From an uncultured Alphaproteobacteria bacterium (GTDB lineage Bacteria > Pseudomonadota > Alphaproteobacteria > Rhizobiales > Aestuariivirgaceae): a DNA stretch of 64,000 nt. The notes under the pieces are model-generated. The model was not told the DNA's origin, searched no databases, and worked only from the letters and a program-made list of their open reading frames with translations. Made by a program: the position numbers and the translations under genes. Positions 42,641 to 53,209 of the stretch are shown piece after piece (position 1 is the stretch's first letter; the number at the start of each line of letters is the position of its first letter). Where the stretch lies: NCBI GenBank assembly GCA_937873445.1, contig CALMWF010000041.1, positions 1 through 64,000 on the forward strand. Direction: 5' to 3'.

Positions 42641-43672
42641 ATGAAGAAATATGCCTGGATCATCGGTGCCGCGGTGAGCCTTGCCGCCGCCGGGGCGGCC
42701 TCGGCCGGTACCCTCGATGACGTGAAGGCCAAGGGCTTTATCCAGTGCGGGGTGAGCCAGGGCCTCATCGGCTTCTCCAACCCGGATGCCCAGAACAACT
42801 GGACCGGTCTTGACGTTGACTATTGCCGGGCCGTGGCCGCGGCCGTTTTCGGTGACGCCAGCAAGGTGAAGTACACCTCGCTTTCCGCCAAGGACCGCTT
42901 CCCCGCGCTGCAATCCGGCGAAATCGACATCCTGTCGCGCAACACCACCTGGACCATGGGCCGCGACACCGCCCAGGGTCTGAAATTTGCCGGCGTCATG
43001 TATTACGATGGCCAGGGCTTCATGGTGAAGAAGGCGCTCGGGGTTGATTCCGCCCTCAAGCTCAACGGCGCTGCGGTCTGCACCCAGACCGGCACCACCA
43101 CCGAGCTGAACCTCGCCGACTACTTCAAGGCCAACAAGATGGAATACAAGCTGGTGGCCTTCGAGAAGAACGAGGAAGTGCTGGCCGCCTATCAGGACGG
43201 CCGTTGCGATGCCTACACCACCGACCAGTCCGGCATCTATGCCGAGCGCCTGAAGCTCGCCACGCCGGATGACCATCTGGTTCTGCCGGAACTCATTTCC
43301 AAGGAACCGCTGGGCCCGCTGGTGCGCCAGGGTGATGACGCCTGGTTCAACGTTGCCAAGTGGACCTATTATGCGCTGCTGAACGCCGAGGAACTGGGCG
43401 TTACCGCCGCCAATGTTGATGAGATGATGAAGTCGGAGAATCCGGAGATCAAGCGTCTGCTCGGTGTGAAGAACGCCGACGGCACGGCCCAGGGCTTCGG
43501 CACCGGCATCGGCCTGTCCGAGGAATGGGCCTATAACATCGTCAAGCAGGTCGGCAACTACGGCGAAATCTTCGAGCGCAATCTGGGTCAGAGCACCAAC
43601 ATGAAGATTGCGCGCGGCAAGAACGCGCTGTGGAAGGATGGCGGTCTGCAATACGGCATGCCCATCCGCTGA
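42641..43672 (+). CDS. aapJ: General L-amino acid ABC transporter, periplasmic binding protein
   Basis: This is a 343-residue solute-binding protein of the polar amino-acid family. The signal peptide is MKKYAWIIGAAVSLAAAGAA. The mature part has the AapJ/BztA pattern: VKAKGFIQCGVSQGLIGFS, DVDYCRAVAAAVFGD, VLSRNTTWTMGRD-like sequence, and DAYTTDQSGIYAERL. It captures a broad range of L-amino acids. It is first in aapJQMP and is separated from aapQ by a hairpin that could set its excess expression. Confidence 0.95.
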   Translation: MKKYAWIIGAAVSLAAAGAASAGTLDDVKAKGFIQCGVSQGLIGFSNPDAQNNWTGLDVDYCRAVAAAVFGDASKVKYTSLSAKDRFPALQSGEIDILSRNTTWTMGRDTAQGLKFAGVMYYDGQGFMVKKALGVDSALKLNGAAVCTQTGTTTELNLADYFKANKMEYKLVAFEKNEEVLAAYQDGRCDAYTTDQSGIYAERLKLATPDDHLVLPELISKEPLGPLVRQGDDAWFNVAKWTYYALLNAEELGVTAANVDEMMKSENPEIKRLLGVKNADGTAQGFGTGIGLSEEWAYNIVKQVGNYGEIFERNLGQSTNMKIARGKNALWKDGGLQYGMPIR

Positions 43673-43683
43673 ACGACACTGCG

Positions 43684-43708
43684 GGAAGCCCGGCCCATCC
43701 GGGCTTCC
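43684..43708 (+). terminator. Intra-operon hairpin between aapJ and aapQ
   Basis: GGAAGCCCGG and CCGGGCTTCC form a 10-bp perfect stem around CCCAT, followed by TGCTG rather than a T run. Such hairpins after binding-protein genes stabilise the upstream mRNA and cause partial termination. Confidence 0.7.
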
Positions 43709-43890
43709 TGCTGTGGCGCCTGTGGCGCGGGGCGCGGATGGGGATCTGCTGGCATCAGCACCTCCGCCCCCGCTTTTCACAGGTGGCCGCTTTTTCTGAT
43801 TGCTGACGGTTTCGTCACCAGTCAGGCAGCTACAAAGACCGGTAAACGGCACAGGGGGGGATACATGACAACGGGGCGGAGCCATACGGC

Positions 43891-45075
43891 ATGAGCCAGG
43901 CTTCAGGCCATACCGGCGACCGGCGCATCTCCCTGTGGAATGATCCGCGCGTCCGCTCGGTTGCCGCGCAGGTGTTTCTGGCGCTGGTGCTGATTGCCTT
44001 TTATTTCGCCATCTTCCAGAACCTGACCGAGAACCTGAAGCTCCGCAACATCACCTCGGGCTGGGATTTCCTCAACAAGACGGCGGGGTTTGATATCAAC
44101 ACCTCGCTCACCGGCTATAATTCCAACTCATCTTATTACGAGGCGCTGAAGGCCGGGTTCCTGAACACCCTGCTGGTGGCTGTGCTGGGCATCATCTTTG
44201 CCACCGTCATCGGCTTCATCGTCGGCGTCATGCGCCTGTCCAAGAACTGGGTTGTTGCCAAGGTTGCCACCGCCTACATCGAGATTCTGCGCAACATTCC
44301 CCTGCTGCTGCAGATCTTCGTCTGGTATGGCGCGGTTCTGAAACCGCTGCCCGGCCCGCGTGATGCCCTGTCCATTGGCGGTGTGGCCTTCCTGTCCAAT
44401 CGTGGCCTGGTGCTGGCCCGGCCCATCTGGGGTGATGGCGCCTGGATGGGGCTGGTCGGCCTGGCGCTGGCCCTTGTGCTTGCCGTGGTCATTGGCCGCT
44501 GGGCCAAGCGCCACCAGATGGCCACCGGCATTCACTTTCCGGCCCGCTGGGTGGGGGCAGGCCTGATCATCGCTTTGCCGCTGGCATTCTTCGCCCTGGC
44601 CGGCTGGCCGGTCACCTTTGACTATCCCGAACTCGGCGGCTTCAACTTCAAGGGCGGCGCCACCATCGTGCCGGAATTCATGGCCCTGCTGCTGGCCTTG
44701 TCGATATACACCGCCACCTACATCGCCGAGGCGGTGCGCGCCGGCATTCAGGCCATCAGTCACGGCCAGACCGAGGCCGCTCTGGCGCTGGGGCTGAGGC
44801 AAGGGCTGGTGACCCGGCTGGTGGTCATGCCGCAGGCCATGCGGGTCATCATTCCGCCCCTGGCCAGCCAATATCTCAATCTCACCAAGAATTCGTCACT
44901 GGCGGTGGCCATCGGCTATCCTGATCTTGTCTATACCGGCGGCACGGTGCTGAACCAGACCGGTCAGGCGGTGGAAATCGTCTTCATCTGGATGGCAGTT
45001 TATCTCTCGCTCAGCCTGATTACCTCGGCCTTCATGAACTGGTTCAACGCCAAGATGCGGCTGGTGGAGCGCTAG
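43891..45075 (+). CDS. aapQ: General L-amino acid ABC transporter, permease AapQ
   Basis: This is a 394-residue inner-membrane permease of the HisM/AapQ family. The N-terminal LWNDPRVRSVAAQVFLALVL, TGYNSNSSYYEALKAGFLNT (the start of the permease core) and EILRNIPLLLQIFVWY are typical. The coupling-helix EAA loop is QTEAALALGLRQGLVTRLVV. The next gene starts directly after its stop codon. Confidence 0.94.
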   Translation: MSQASGHTGDRRISLWNDPRVRSVAAQVFLALVLIAFYFAIFQNLTENLKLRNITSGWDFLNKTAGFDINTSLTGYNSNSSYYEALKAGFLNTLLVAVLGIIFATVIGFIVGVMRLSKNWVVAKVATAYIEILRNIPLLLQIFVWYGAVLKPLPGPRDALSIGGVAFLSNRGLVLARPIWGDGAWMGLVGLALALVLAVVIGRWAKRHQMATGIHFPARWVGAGLIIALPLAFFALAGWPVTFDYPELGGFNFKGGATIVPEFMALLLALSIYTATYIAEAVRAGIQAISHGQTEAALALGLRQGLVTRLVVMPQAMRVIIPPLASQYLNLTKNSSLAVAIGYPDLVYTGGTVLNQTGQAVEIVFIWMAVYLSLSLITSAFMNWFNAKMRLVER

Positions 45076-46842
45076 ATGGCCAAGCCTCCCAAAAAACCGG
45101 CCCGGCGCAGCGCGGTGCGAAAGACCGCGGCCAGGCCGGCGCGCCAGCCCGCCAAACGCGCCACCCCCGCGGCAGGAAAGCCTTCGCCGGAAGCAGCCAT
45201 GGTTGCAGCGCTGCCGCCTGCTGCGCTGACAGCGCCTGTGCCGCCCGCACATCAAGGCCTGCGTGACCGTTATGATTATGTGCGCAGCGAAGAAGCCCCG
45301 CTTCTGCCCGCGCCGCGCAAAACCACCGGTGTCTATGGCTGGGTGCTGCGCAACCTGTTCTCCTCGCCGCTCAATACCATCCTCACCTTTGTGGTAGGGG
45401 GCCTTGCCCTCTGGGTGATCTGGAGTCTGCTCGATTGGGCCATCATCCGCGCCGCCTGGAGCGGTGACAACCGTGAGGTCTGCGCCGCACCTGGCGTTGG
45501 CGCCTGCTGGCCCTTTGTCTGGGCAAAGATCGGCCAGTGGATCTACGGTTTCTATCCCATTGACCAGCGCTGGCGGCCCAATCTCGTTTTTCTGATCGGG
45601 GCGGCCGCCATCATTCCCATGCTCATTCCCTCTCTTCCCTATAAAAAGTGGAATGGCATTTTCCTCCTCACGCTCTTCCCGCTCATCGCCATCATCCTGC
45701 TCACCGGCGGCCACTTCCCCATTACCACGACGGCCTTTGTCGGCGCCGCGCTGACGGTGGCTGCGCTGGCTGCCCTCACCCCGGTTGCCGCCTTCGGCCT
45801 GGAAAGCGGCATGAAGCGCAACCGCTGGGGGATCATTCTGGTGGCGCTGGGGGTGCTGCCCGCCATACTGGGCTTTGTTGCCATCATCGCCGAAGCCCTG
45901 CTGGGCCTGTTCTCCACCGTGTCCGGCTGGGCTGGCCTGGTGCCGCTCGTCTCTCTGTTTGATGGATTGAGTCAGCGCCTTGCCGATGGTCTTAACGCGG
46001 TCTTTTCCGTTACTGGCCTGCCGCTGCTGGTTGCCCTTCTGGTCATTTCAGGGGCGGCCCTGTCGCTGTTTGCGGTCTATCGCAGCGGCCCGGTCAACCG
46101 GGGCATTGTCTGGGGCTGGCTTGGTCTGCTGGTGGCGGTGCTGGCCACCATGGCGCTGCTGACCCTCGACTTCGGCCTGAGCCGGGTTGAAACCAACAAT
46201 TGGGGCGGCCTTCTTGTCACATTGGTGGTGTCCATTACCGGCATTGCCGCCTCGCTGCCGCTGGGCATCCTGTTTGCGCTGGGGCGGCGTTCGAAAATGC
46301 CGGTCATCCGGGCCTTTTCGGTGCTGTTCATCGAAGTCTGGCGTGGTGTGCCGCTGATCACCGTGCTGTTCATGGCCTCCATCATGCTGCCGCTGTTTTT
46401 CCCGGCGGGCACAAACTTCGACAAGCTGATCCGTGTGCTGATCGGCATTGCCCTGTTTTCGGCCGCCTATATGGCCGAGGTGGTGCGCTCCGGCCTGCAG
46501 GCCATCGGCAAGGGCCAATATGAAGGCGCCATGGCGCTGGGCCTGTCCTATTGGCAGATGATGCGCATGATTGTTCTGCCGCAGGCGCTGAAGGTTGCCA
46601 TTCCCAATATTGTCGGCAACTTCATCGGTCTGTTCAAGGACACCACGCTGGTGACCATCATCGGTCTGTTTGATTTTCTCGGCATCATCGTCACCGGCGC
46701 CAACGACGCCAATTGGGCCAGCCCGCAGACTGGCCCCACCGGCTATTTCGTCGCCGCCTTGGGCTTCTGGCTGTTCTGCTTCGGCATGTCCCGCTATGCC
46801 GCCTTCATCGAACGCCGGCTGCACACCGGTCACAAGAGGTAA
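45076..46842 (+). CDS. aapM: General L-amino acid ABC transporter, permease AapM (enlarged)
   Basis: This is a 588-residue permease. The C-terminal half (from about residue 370) is a normal HisQ/AapM core with [15 protein letters not shown] and the EAA loop [20 protein letters not shown]. Usual AapM proteins have about 380-430 residues. The extra length has two parts: an N-terminal Lys/Arg/Ala/Pro-rich tail of some 50 residues and additional hydrophobic segments between about 170 and 350. The frame is intact, so this is a real expansion and not a frameshift. Confidence 0.9.
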   Translation: MAKPPKKPARRSAVRKTAARPARQPAKRATPAAGKPSPEAAMVAALPPAALTAPVPPAHQGLRDRYDYVRSEEAPLLPAPRKTTGVYGWVLRNLFSSPLNTILTFVVGGLALWVIWSLLDWAIIRAAWSGDNREVCAAPGVGACWPFVWAKIGQWIYGFYPIDQRWRPNLVFLIGAAAIIPMLIPSLPYKKWNGIFLLTLFPLIAIILLTGGHFPITTTAFVGAALTVAALAALTPVAAFGLESGMKRNRWGIILVALGVLPAILGFVAIIAEALLGLFSTVSGWAGLVPLVSLFDGLSQRLADGLNAVFSVTGLPLLVALLVISGAALSLFAVYRSGPVNRGIVWGWLGLLVAVLATMALLTLDFGLSRVETNNWGGLLVTLVVSITGIAASLPLGILFALGRRSKMPVIRAFSVLFIEVWRGVPLITVLFMASIMLPLFFPAGTNFDKLIRVLIGIALFSAAYMAEVVRSGLQAIGKGQYEGAMALGLSYWQMMRMIVLPQALKVAIPNIVGNFIGLFKDTTLVTIIGLFDFLGIIVTGANDANWASPQTGPTGYFVAALGFWLFCFGMSRYAAFIERRLHTGHKR

Positions 46843-46844
46843 TC

Positions 46845-47615
46845 ATGGCTGAAACAGCGCGCAAGAAATTCCAGATCGGTGACGAAGTGGCCATCGACAT
46901 TCGCGCCATGAACAAATGGTATGGCGACTTTCATGTGCTGCGTGACATCAACCTCACCGTTCACAAGGGGGAGCGCATCGTCATTGCCGGTCCGTCAGGC
47001 TCCGGCAAATCCACCCTGATCCGCTGTATCAACCGGCTGGAAGAACACCAGCAGGGTGACATTGTGGTCGACGGCATTCCCCTCACCGAGGATCTGAAGA
47101 AGATTGATGAAGTGCGCCGCGAGGTCGGCATGGTGTTTCAGCACTTCAACCTGTTCCCCCATCTGACGGTTCTGGAAAACTGCACGCTGGCACCCATCTG
47201 GGTGCGCAAGATGCCCAGAAAGGACGCCGAGGAAACCGCCATGAAATACCTGACCCGGGTGAAAATCCCGGAACAGGCGAAAAAATATCCGGGTCAGTTG
47301 TCGGGTGGCCAGCAGCAGCGCGTCGCCATTGCCCGCGCCCTGTGCATGAGCCCCAAGATCATGCTGTTTGACGAGCCGACATCCGCCCTTGATCCCGAGA
47401 TGATCAAGGAGGTTCTGGACGTGATGGTGGACCTGGCTGAAAGCGGTATGACCATGCTGTGCGTGACCCATGAAATGGGTTTTGCCAAGCAGGTTGCCAA
47501 CCGCGTCATCTTCATGGACCGCGGCCAGATCGTCGAGCAGAACGAACCGGAAGAGTTCTTCACCAACCCGAAGAATGAACGCACCAAGCTGTTCCTCAGC
47601 CAGATTCTGCATTGA
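46845..47615 (+). CDS. aapP: General L-amino acid ABC transporter, ATPase AapP
   Basis: This is a 256-residue nucleotide-binding subunit. The Walker A is [18 protein letters not shown], the signature is [15 protein letters not shown], the Walker B is [16 protein letters not shown], and the H loop is VTHEMGF. The ATG at 46845 follows AGAGGTAATC closely, 2 bp after the aapM stop. It completes the transporter. Confidence 0.96.
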   Translation: MAETARKKFQIGDEVAIDIRAMNKWYGDFHVLRDINLTVHKGERIVIAGPSGSGKSTLIRCINRLEEHQQGDIVVDGIPLTEDLKKIDEVRREVGMVFQHFNLFPHLTVLENCTLAPIWVRKMPRKDAEETAMKYLTRVKIPEQAKKYPGQLSGGQQQRVAIARALCMSPKIMLFDEPTSALDPEMIKEVLDVMVDLAESGMTMLCVTHEMGFAKQVANRVIFMDRGQIVEQNEPEEFFTNPKNERTKLFLSQILH

Positions 47616-47766
47616 ACTGGCGCAGCGCGTGACGCTGCGTTCATGGTTCCTTAACCAATCAATTCGACGGGCAGCAGCTCAGCCAGTTGTGGCTGGTTCT
47701 GCCTAATTCTTCATTTACCTTGAATCCCGATACTGCCACCCGGAAAACCATCGGGAACGCACCACA

Positions 47767-50100
47767 GTGCTCGCCAACAAACGGCCTCTCAGCCTGCCGG
47801 AACCGGATACAGCGGAACACGAAGCGCTGATCAAGATTGAGCAGATCGATACGATCGCCCGCCTGTCCACCCTGTCCGTCATCACGCTGTTTCTCGTTGT
47901 TCTGGTCACCGCCTGGCTGTTCTGGTCTCCGGCCAATGCCTTCTACTTTGTCGGACTGGCGGCCCTGGGAGGGGTGGTTGCTGGCACATCCCTGTGGTCC
48001 AACTGGCGCTGGATTCACGCCGTCGACAAGGAGCAGCTGACCAGCAACACCTTGCATCTGGCCACTTTGCTGGCCTTGCTGGGCGGTGTGCTGCTGGCAT
48101 CGGTTCCGGTGCGCTTGTTCATTCCGGCGTCGCCGCAGGATAGGTTGCTGGTTGTTTCCATCTGCGCCGGCATTCTGTCCACCGGAATTACCCTGGCGGC
48201 TGTTCCCAGAGTGGCTTTCGTGTTTGTCACACCGGTGACGCTGGGGTCGCTGTGGGCGCTCGTCAAAAGCGACGAATGGTCAAACATCCTGCTCGCTGCA
48301 CTTCTGGTCATTTACGCGACCTTCCTTGCTCTGCTGTCACTTTATCTGAGCCGCCTGGTGCGCAGCCGTGCCATAGACCGCATCAACCTGCACCGCGAAC
48401 GCGCCCTGACCGCTGTTCTGTTGCGTGACTTTGAAGACAGCGCCAGTGACTGGCTATGGGAAACCGATGCGGATCTGCGTTTTGACCATGTGCCAGACCG
48501 CATTGCCGACATGACCAATATGCCGAAAGGCAGTCTCGAGGGACGCAAGCTTATCGACCTGCTTGACGGCATTGTCATGCCCGATAGCCGCGCCGAGCTG
48601 GAACGCATCCGCACCCTCACCGCCGAGCGCAAGTCCTTCCGTGACGTGCTGGTCCATGTTTGCATCGGCAGTCTGGAACGCTGGTGGCTGGTTAGCGGCA
48701 AGCCCTCCTTTGACCGCAATGAGAAATTCACCGGCTATCGTGGCGTCGGCACCGACACCACCGACAAGAAAAAGGCCGAGGACCGGCTGCACTATCTTGC
48801 CCTCCATGACGGCATGACCAATCTGGCCAACCGGGCCCAGTTCATGCGTCGGCTGGCGTCCGCCCAGGCCAGCCTGGAAGACATCGGCAAGTTTGCCGTG
48901 CTGTGTCTCGATCTCGATGAATTCAAGGCGGTCAACGACGCCTTTGGACACAGCAGCGGTGATGCTCTGCTGGTGCAGGCTGCCGAGCGTATGCGCTCCA
49001 TTCTGTCGCCGGATGTCTGCCTCGCCCGGCTGGCCGGCGATGAGTTTGCCATTCTGGTGACCGGTGAGGAGAATTGCCGCCGTGACCAGCTGGCCGAGAT
49101 GGGTCAGTCCATCATTGAGGCGCTCGGCCATCCTTTCCGGCTCGACAGCGTCAACGCCCACATCGGCGTCAGCATTGGTGTTGCCATGGCGCCTGATGAT
49201 GGTGTGGACGAGGTTCTGCGCCGGGCTGATCTGGCGCTCTATCAAAGCAAGCGCAAGGGCAAGAACACGCTCCACTTCTACCAGGCTGACATGGACGCCA
49301 TGCGCGATGCCCGCCGCATGATGGCAGCCGACCTGCGCACGGCCCTGAGCCGGGGAGAATTCGTGCTGCACTTCCAGCCCATGGTGCATGCCGTGACCCG
49401 CACCATCCAGGGCTTTGAGGCGCTGGTGCGCTGGCAGCATCCAAGCCGCGGTCTGGTGCCGCCCGCCGAGTTCATTCCGCTTGCCGAGGAGACCGGCATC
49501 ATTGTCGTGATGGGTGAATGGATCATCCGTGAAACCTGCCGCGTGGCGCAGAGCTGGCCCTTGCCGCTGCGCGTCGCGGTCAACCTGTCGCCGGTTCAGT
49601 TCCGGCACTCCGACCTGCCCAGCGTGGTGGAGAGGGCGTTGCGCGAATCCGGCATTGATCCTGGCCGGCTTGAGCTCGAACTGACGGAAAACGCCTTCCT
49701 GGAGGAGACCGAGGAGACCGAGGAGACGCTGCACCGCCTGCGCGCTCTTGGTGTCAAACTGTCCCTTGATGATTTCGGAACCGGCTACTCCAGTCTGAGC
49801 TATCTCCGCCGCATCGCCTTCGACAAGGTCAAGATCGATCGCAGCTTCGTCAAATATCTGCCGGAGGACTCGCGCGATCTGTCCATCGTCCGGGCCGTGG
49901 TCGACATTGCCTCCAACATGGGCATGGCCATCACCGCTGAAGGCGTCGAAACTGATGAGCAGAGCCGCTGCCTGCTGCAGCAAGGCTGCCACCAGCTTCA
50001 GGGCTACCTGTTCTCAAAACCGGTAACCCAGGACGAGGCACTGGCCATGATGAATGCCATGTTGCCTCAGGCTCCAGTCGAAAAAGCCCTCGCTGTCTGA
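47767..50100 (+). CDS. Membrane GGDEF-EAL protein with PAS domain (cyclic-di-GMP)
   Basis: This is a 777-residue signalling protein that starts with GTG. Residues about 35-205 form several transmembrane helices, followed by a PAS domain (about 225-345). The GGDEF domain (about 350-510) has the variant active site RLAGDEFAIL, a form still compatible with cyclase activity. The EAL domain (about 525-765) keeps FEALVRWQHP, ELTENAFLEE, DDFGTGYSSLSYL, KIDRSFV and EGVET, so phosphodiesterase activity is likely. No partner gene is adjacent. Confidence 0.94.
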   Translation: MLANKRPLSLPEPDTAEHEALIKIEQIDTIARLSTLSVITLFLVVLVTAWLFWSPANAFYFVGLAALGGVVAGTSLWSNWRWIHAVDKEQLTSNTLHLATLLALLGGVLLASVPVRLFIPASPQDRLLVVSICAGILSTGITLAAVPRVAFVFVTPVTLGSLWALVKSDEWSNILLAALLVIYATFLALLSLYLSRLVRSRAIDRINLHRERALTAVLLRDFEDSASDWLWETDADLRFDHVPDRIADMTNMPKGSLEGRKLIDLLDGIVMPDSRAELERIRTLTAERKSFRDVLVHVCIGSLERWWLVSGKPSFDRNEKFTGYRGVGTDTTDKKKAEDRLHYLALHDGMTNLANRAQFMRRLASAQASLEDIGKFAVLCLDLDEFKAVNDAFGHSSGDALLVQAAERMRSILSPDVCLARLAGDEFAILVTGEENCRRDQLAEMGQSIIEALGHPFRLDSVNAHIGVSIGVAMAPDDGVDEVLRRADLALYQSKRKGKNTLHFYQADMDAMRDARRMMAADLRTALSRGEFVLHFQPMVHAVTRTIQGFEALVRWQHPSRGLVPPAEFIPLAEETGIIVVMGEWIIRETCRVAQSWPLPLRVAVNLSPVQFRHSDLPSVVERALRESGIDPGRLELELTENAFLEETEETEETLHRLRALGVKLSLDDFGTGYSSLSYLRRIAFDKVKIDRSFVKYLPEDSRDLSIVRAVVDIASNMGMAITAEGVETDEQSRCLLQQGCHQLQGYLFSKPVTQDEALAMMNAMLPQAPVEKALAV

Positions 50101-50132
50101 TCCGCAACCGCAGTCCTTAACGCCCAGAAACA

Positions 50133-50159
50133 AAACGCCGCGCGGGCAGCGCGGCGTTT
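50133..50159. terminator. Bidirectional terminator between the GGDEF-EAL gene and the hydrogenase operon
   Basis: AAACGCCGCGC and GCGCGGCGTTT form a perfect 11-bp stem around GGGCA. It sits between convergent genes and has A/T-rich ends for both directions. Confidence 0.88.
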
Positions 50160-50180
50160 CGCATGCAGGGTCAGTCTCGG

Positions 50181-51425
50181 TTACTCGAGGTGCTCGGCAA
50201 TGACTTCGACGAGGCTGTCGAGGCCCCCCTGCCATTTCCAGTATTCCTTGCTTTCATCCATGGTGAGCCGACAGTTGGCGCAGGACGACACCATGGTCGC
50301 AGCACCGGTCTTGGCCACCTGGTCGATCTTGAGCTTGAACACCTTGTGACGCAGATCGGCAGCCCGGCCCATGGCCTGCACACCGCCACCGCCGCCACAG
50401 CACCAGTTGTAGTCGGCAGCCGGTGTCATCTCGCGGAAGTCCTTGGCAAAGCCTTCCAGCAGATAGCGGGCATCCTGGGTGGCGCCGCCACGGCGCGAAA
50501 TCTGGCACGGGTCGTGATAGGTGATGGACCCGTCCAGCGGCTTGAGCTTCAGTTTGCCTTCGCGTTTCAGCCGCGCCAGATATTCGGTGATGTGCAGCAC
50601 TTCAAAGGGCAGGGGCCGGCCGATGGTGTTGCCGCCGCTCCAGCGCATCGCGCCATAGGCATGGCCGCATTCCGGGATGACGACAGTTTTGGCGCCCACC
50701 TTCTCAGCCGCCTCGACGATGCGCAGCGTCATGATCTTGGCAATGTCGGATTTGCCCGCCAGATAGCCGAAGTTGGTGGCCTCATAACCCTTGGTCGAGA
50801 AGGTGTAGTTGATTCCCGCCTTGTTCAGGATCTTGGCCATGGCCACGATGGAATCGGGATATTTCATCATCTCGATGGACGAGACGGTGAGCAGCACGTC
50901 GGCCTTGGCCTTGTCCACCGCAATCTCGATTTCGTTCTCGTCGGCCAGCCATTCCAGCCGGTCGGCAAGCTTGTCCGGCGACAGGCCGAGCGGGCTGCCA
51001 TGGTCACGCGACATTTCGGCCGCCTGTTGCAGATCCTCCGGCCCCAGGCCCGCTGCCGCAAAGGCCTGACGCGCCCGCCCGACAATGCCGGCAATGTCGA
51101 TGGCCATGGGGCAGATGGTGGTGCAGCGCCCGCACATGGTGCAGGTGTCGAACAGCAGTTCTTCCCATTCCTTCAGGTCAGCCTCGGTGATGGCCGGCGC
51201 CAGCCCCAGCCAGTTCAGCGGCCACTTGTTGTTCTTCATGGCCTTGGCAATGGGGAACAGCTTGTAGGCCGGGGTGTGCCGGGGATCACCCGAGGTCTGG
51301 TAGAAATGGCAGGCCTCGGCGCACTGGCCGCAATGCACGCAGGCCTCGGTATAGGCCGAGAGATATTCCTCGGTCTGGGCCAGAAAGGTCTTGGCGGCGG
51401 CCTTGACGTTAACGGGAGCATTCAT
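50181..51425 (-). CDS. isp2: Hydrogenase-associated HdrD-like iron-sulfur protein Isp2
   Basis: This is a cytoplasmic electron-transfer protein of about 414 residues. Two [4Fe-4S] motifs lie near the N-terminus: CVHCGQCAEACHFY and CTMCGRCTTICPMAID. The C-terminal half has cysteine-rich CCG-type segments (YHDPCQIS, NWCCGGGGG, SSCANCRLTMD) as in heterodisulfide reductase subunit D. The ATG at 51425 is chosen because GGAGGATC lies just before it. It is last in the operon. With Isp1 it would link H2 oxidation to quinone or to sulfur metabolism. Confidence 0.9.
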   Translation of the reverse strand: MNAPVNVKAAAKTFLAQTEEYLSAYTEACVHCGQCAEACHFYQTSGDPRHTPAYKLFPIAKAMKNNKWPLNWLGLAPAITEADLKEWEELLFDTCTMCGRCTTICPMAIDIAGIVGRARQAFAAAGLGPEDLQQAAEMSRDHGSPLGLSPDKLADRLEWLADENEIEIAVDKAKADVLLTVSSIEMMKYPDSIVAMAKILNKAGINYTFSTKGYEATNFGYLAGKSDIAKIMTLRIVEAAEKVGAKTVVIPECGHAYGAMRWSGGNTIGRPLPFEVLHITEYLARLKREGKLKLKPLDGSITYHDPCQISRRGGATQDARYLLEGFAKDFREMTPAADYNWCCGGGGGVQAMGRAADLRHKVFKLKIDQVAKTGAATMVSSCANCRLTMDESKEYWKWQGGLDSLVEVIAEHLE

Positions 51426-51439
51426 GATCGATCCTCCGC

Positions 51440-53185
51440 TCAAGCCACGTTGATCTGCAGGTTGGCCTCGCCATCCGGGTTCACCACATGCACCGCGCAG
51501 GCAATGCAGGGGTCGAAGCTGTGGATGGTGCGCTGGATTTCCAGCGGCTGGTCGGGCTTGGCCAGGGTGTGACGGTCCATCAGGGCCGCCTCATAGGCGC
51601 CGGGCTTGCCAGCGGGGTCACGCGGACCGGCATTCCAGGTGGAGGGCACCACCGCCTGGTAATTGTCGATCTTGCCGTTCTTGATGACGATCCAGTGGGC
51701 CAGCGCCCCGCGCGGTGCTTCCATGAAGCCGACGCCGCGGGCTTCCTTCGGCCAGCTGGCAGGATTCCACTTCGCCGGATTGTGCACCGTCAGGTCGCCC
51801 GCCTTGATGTTGGCGATCAGGTTGTTGTACCAGCCCATCATCTGGTCGGCGATGATCTTGGTCTCCAGCGTCCGCGCCGCGGTGCGGCCCAGGGTGGAGA
51901 ACATGGCGGTGAGCGGCAGGTCGAGCTTCTTCAAGGCCATGTCGGCCAGCGCCTTGGTGGGTTCATGGCCCTTGGCATAGAGCATCAGCACCCGGGCCAG
52001 CGGCCCCACTTCCATGACATTGCCCTTCCAGCGCGGCGACTTGAGCCAGGAATAGCTCTTGTCCACCTCAAGCTGGTCATAGGGCGGCTTCGGCCCGGAA
52101 TAGTTGAGGGTGGTTTCACCCGCATAGGGATGCAGGCCCTTGTCGTTGCCGCCGGCATAATCATACCAGCTGTGCGACACGAATTCCTGCACCTCGTCGT
52201 CCTTGTTCAGGTCAATGGGGTGAATGGTGTTGAGATCGCGGTTCAGGATGGCGCCCTGCGGCACCAGCCACGATGACGGATCGCCATAGCCCTTCTCGGG
52301 GAAGTCGCCATAGCACATGAAGTTGCCGACGCCTTCGCCGCGGGCGAACCAGTCCTTGTAGAAGGAGGCCACGGCCAGCGTGTCGGGCACATAGACCTGA
52401 TCGACAAAGGCCTGCATCGAGGTGATGATGCCCTTGATCTGTTCCAGGCCGGAGATGTTGACGGCAGTGCCGGCCACACCGGATGCCGCCGAGTCGGACA
52501 GGCTGATGGGGGCCGGAGCGCCGCCCACCAGGAAGTTCGGATGCGGATTCTTGCCGCCGAAGATGGCGTGGAACTTGGCCACCTCGCGCTGCCACACCAG
52601 CGCTTCCAGATAATGCGCCACCGCCATGAGATTGGCCTCGGGCGGCAGCTTGAATTCCGGATGGCCCCAGAAGCCCTGGGCGAAGATGCCAAGCTGGCCC
52701 GCCTCCACAAAGCCCTTCACCTTCTTCTGCACGTCGGCGAAATAGCCGGGGCTGGACTTGGGATAGTTCGACAGCGACTGGGCCAGCGTCGAGGTGGCGG
52801 CCGGATCAGCCGACAGGGCCGACACCACATCCACCCAGTCGAGGGCATGCAGGTGATAGAAGTGCATCACATGGTCATGCACATACTGCGCGCCGATCAT
52901 CAGGTTGCGGATGAGCTGGGCATTGGCCGGAATTTCATATTTCAGGGCGTCCTCCACGGCGCGCACCGAGGCAATGCCGTGGACAAGCGTGCACACGCCG
53001 CAGATGCGCTGGGCAAAGGCCCATGCGTCGCGCGGGTCGCGGCCCTTCAGGATCAATTCAATGCCGCGCACCATGGTGCCGGATGAATAGGCCTGGGAGA
53101 TGGCGCCCTCGGGCGTGGTTTCCGCCTCGATGCGCAAGTGGCCTTCGATGCGGGTGATGGGATCAACAACGATACGTTGGGACAT
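51440..53185 (-). CDS. hynL: [NiFe] hydrogenase large subunit (Isp type, group 1e-like)
   Basis: This is the 581-residue catalytic subunit. The proximal nickel ligands are in RICGVCTLVHG (Cys62, Cys65) and the distal ones in DPCIACAVH near residue 560. The 15 residues after that His are the peptide cut off by the maturation protease. RIEGHLRIEAE and GVCTLVHGIASVRAVEDAL, in pieces, are typical of group 1. Gene neighbours Isp1 and Isp2 place it in the Isp-linked subgroup known from Thiocapsa and Aquifex. Maturation genes hypA-F are not in the window. Confidence 0.95.
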   Translation of the reverse strand: MSQRIVVDPITRIEGHLRIEAETTPEGAISQAYSSGTMVRGIELILKGRDPRDAWAFAQRICGVCTLVHGIASVRAVEDALKYEIPANAQLIRNLMIGAQYVHDHVMHFYHLHALDWVDVVSALSADPAATSTLAQSLSNYPKSSPGYFADVQKKVKGFVEAGQLGIFAQGFWGHPEFKLPPEANLMAVAHYLEALVWQREVAKFHAIFGGKNPHPNFLVGGAPAPISLSDSAASGVAGTAVNISGLEQIKGIITSMQAFVDQVYVPDTLAVASFYKDWFARGEGVGNFMCYGDFPEKGYGDPSSWLVPQGAILNRDLNTIHPIDLNKDDEVQEFVSHSWYDYAGGNDKGLHPYAGETTLNYSGPKPPYDQLEVDKSYSWLKSPRWKGNVMEVGPLARVLMLYAKGHEPTKALADMALKKLDLPLTAMFSTLGRTAARTLETKIIADQMMGWYNNLIANIKAGDLTVHNPAKWNPASWPKEARGVGFMEAPRGALAHWIVIKNGKIDNYQAVVPSTWNAGPRDPAGKPGAYEAALMDRHTLAKPDQPLEIQRTIHSFDPCIACAVHVVNPDGEANLQINVA

Positions 53186-53209
53186 GATGAGTGAACCTTT
53201 CTTCCCGCC

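Noticed and set aside
48454-49992. 512-codon frame antisense to the GGDEF-EAL gene
   Set aside because: It is a shadow frame of a clear multidomain gene, without motifs of its own.
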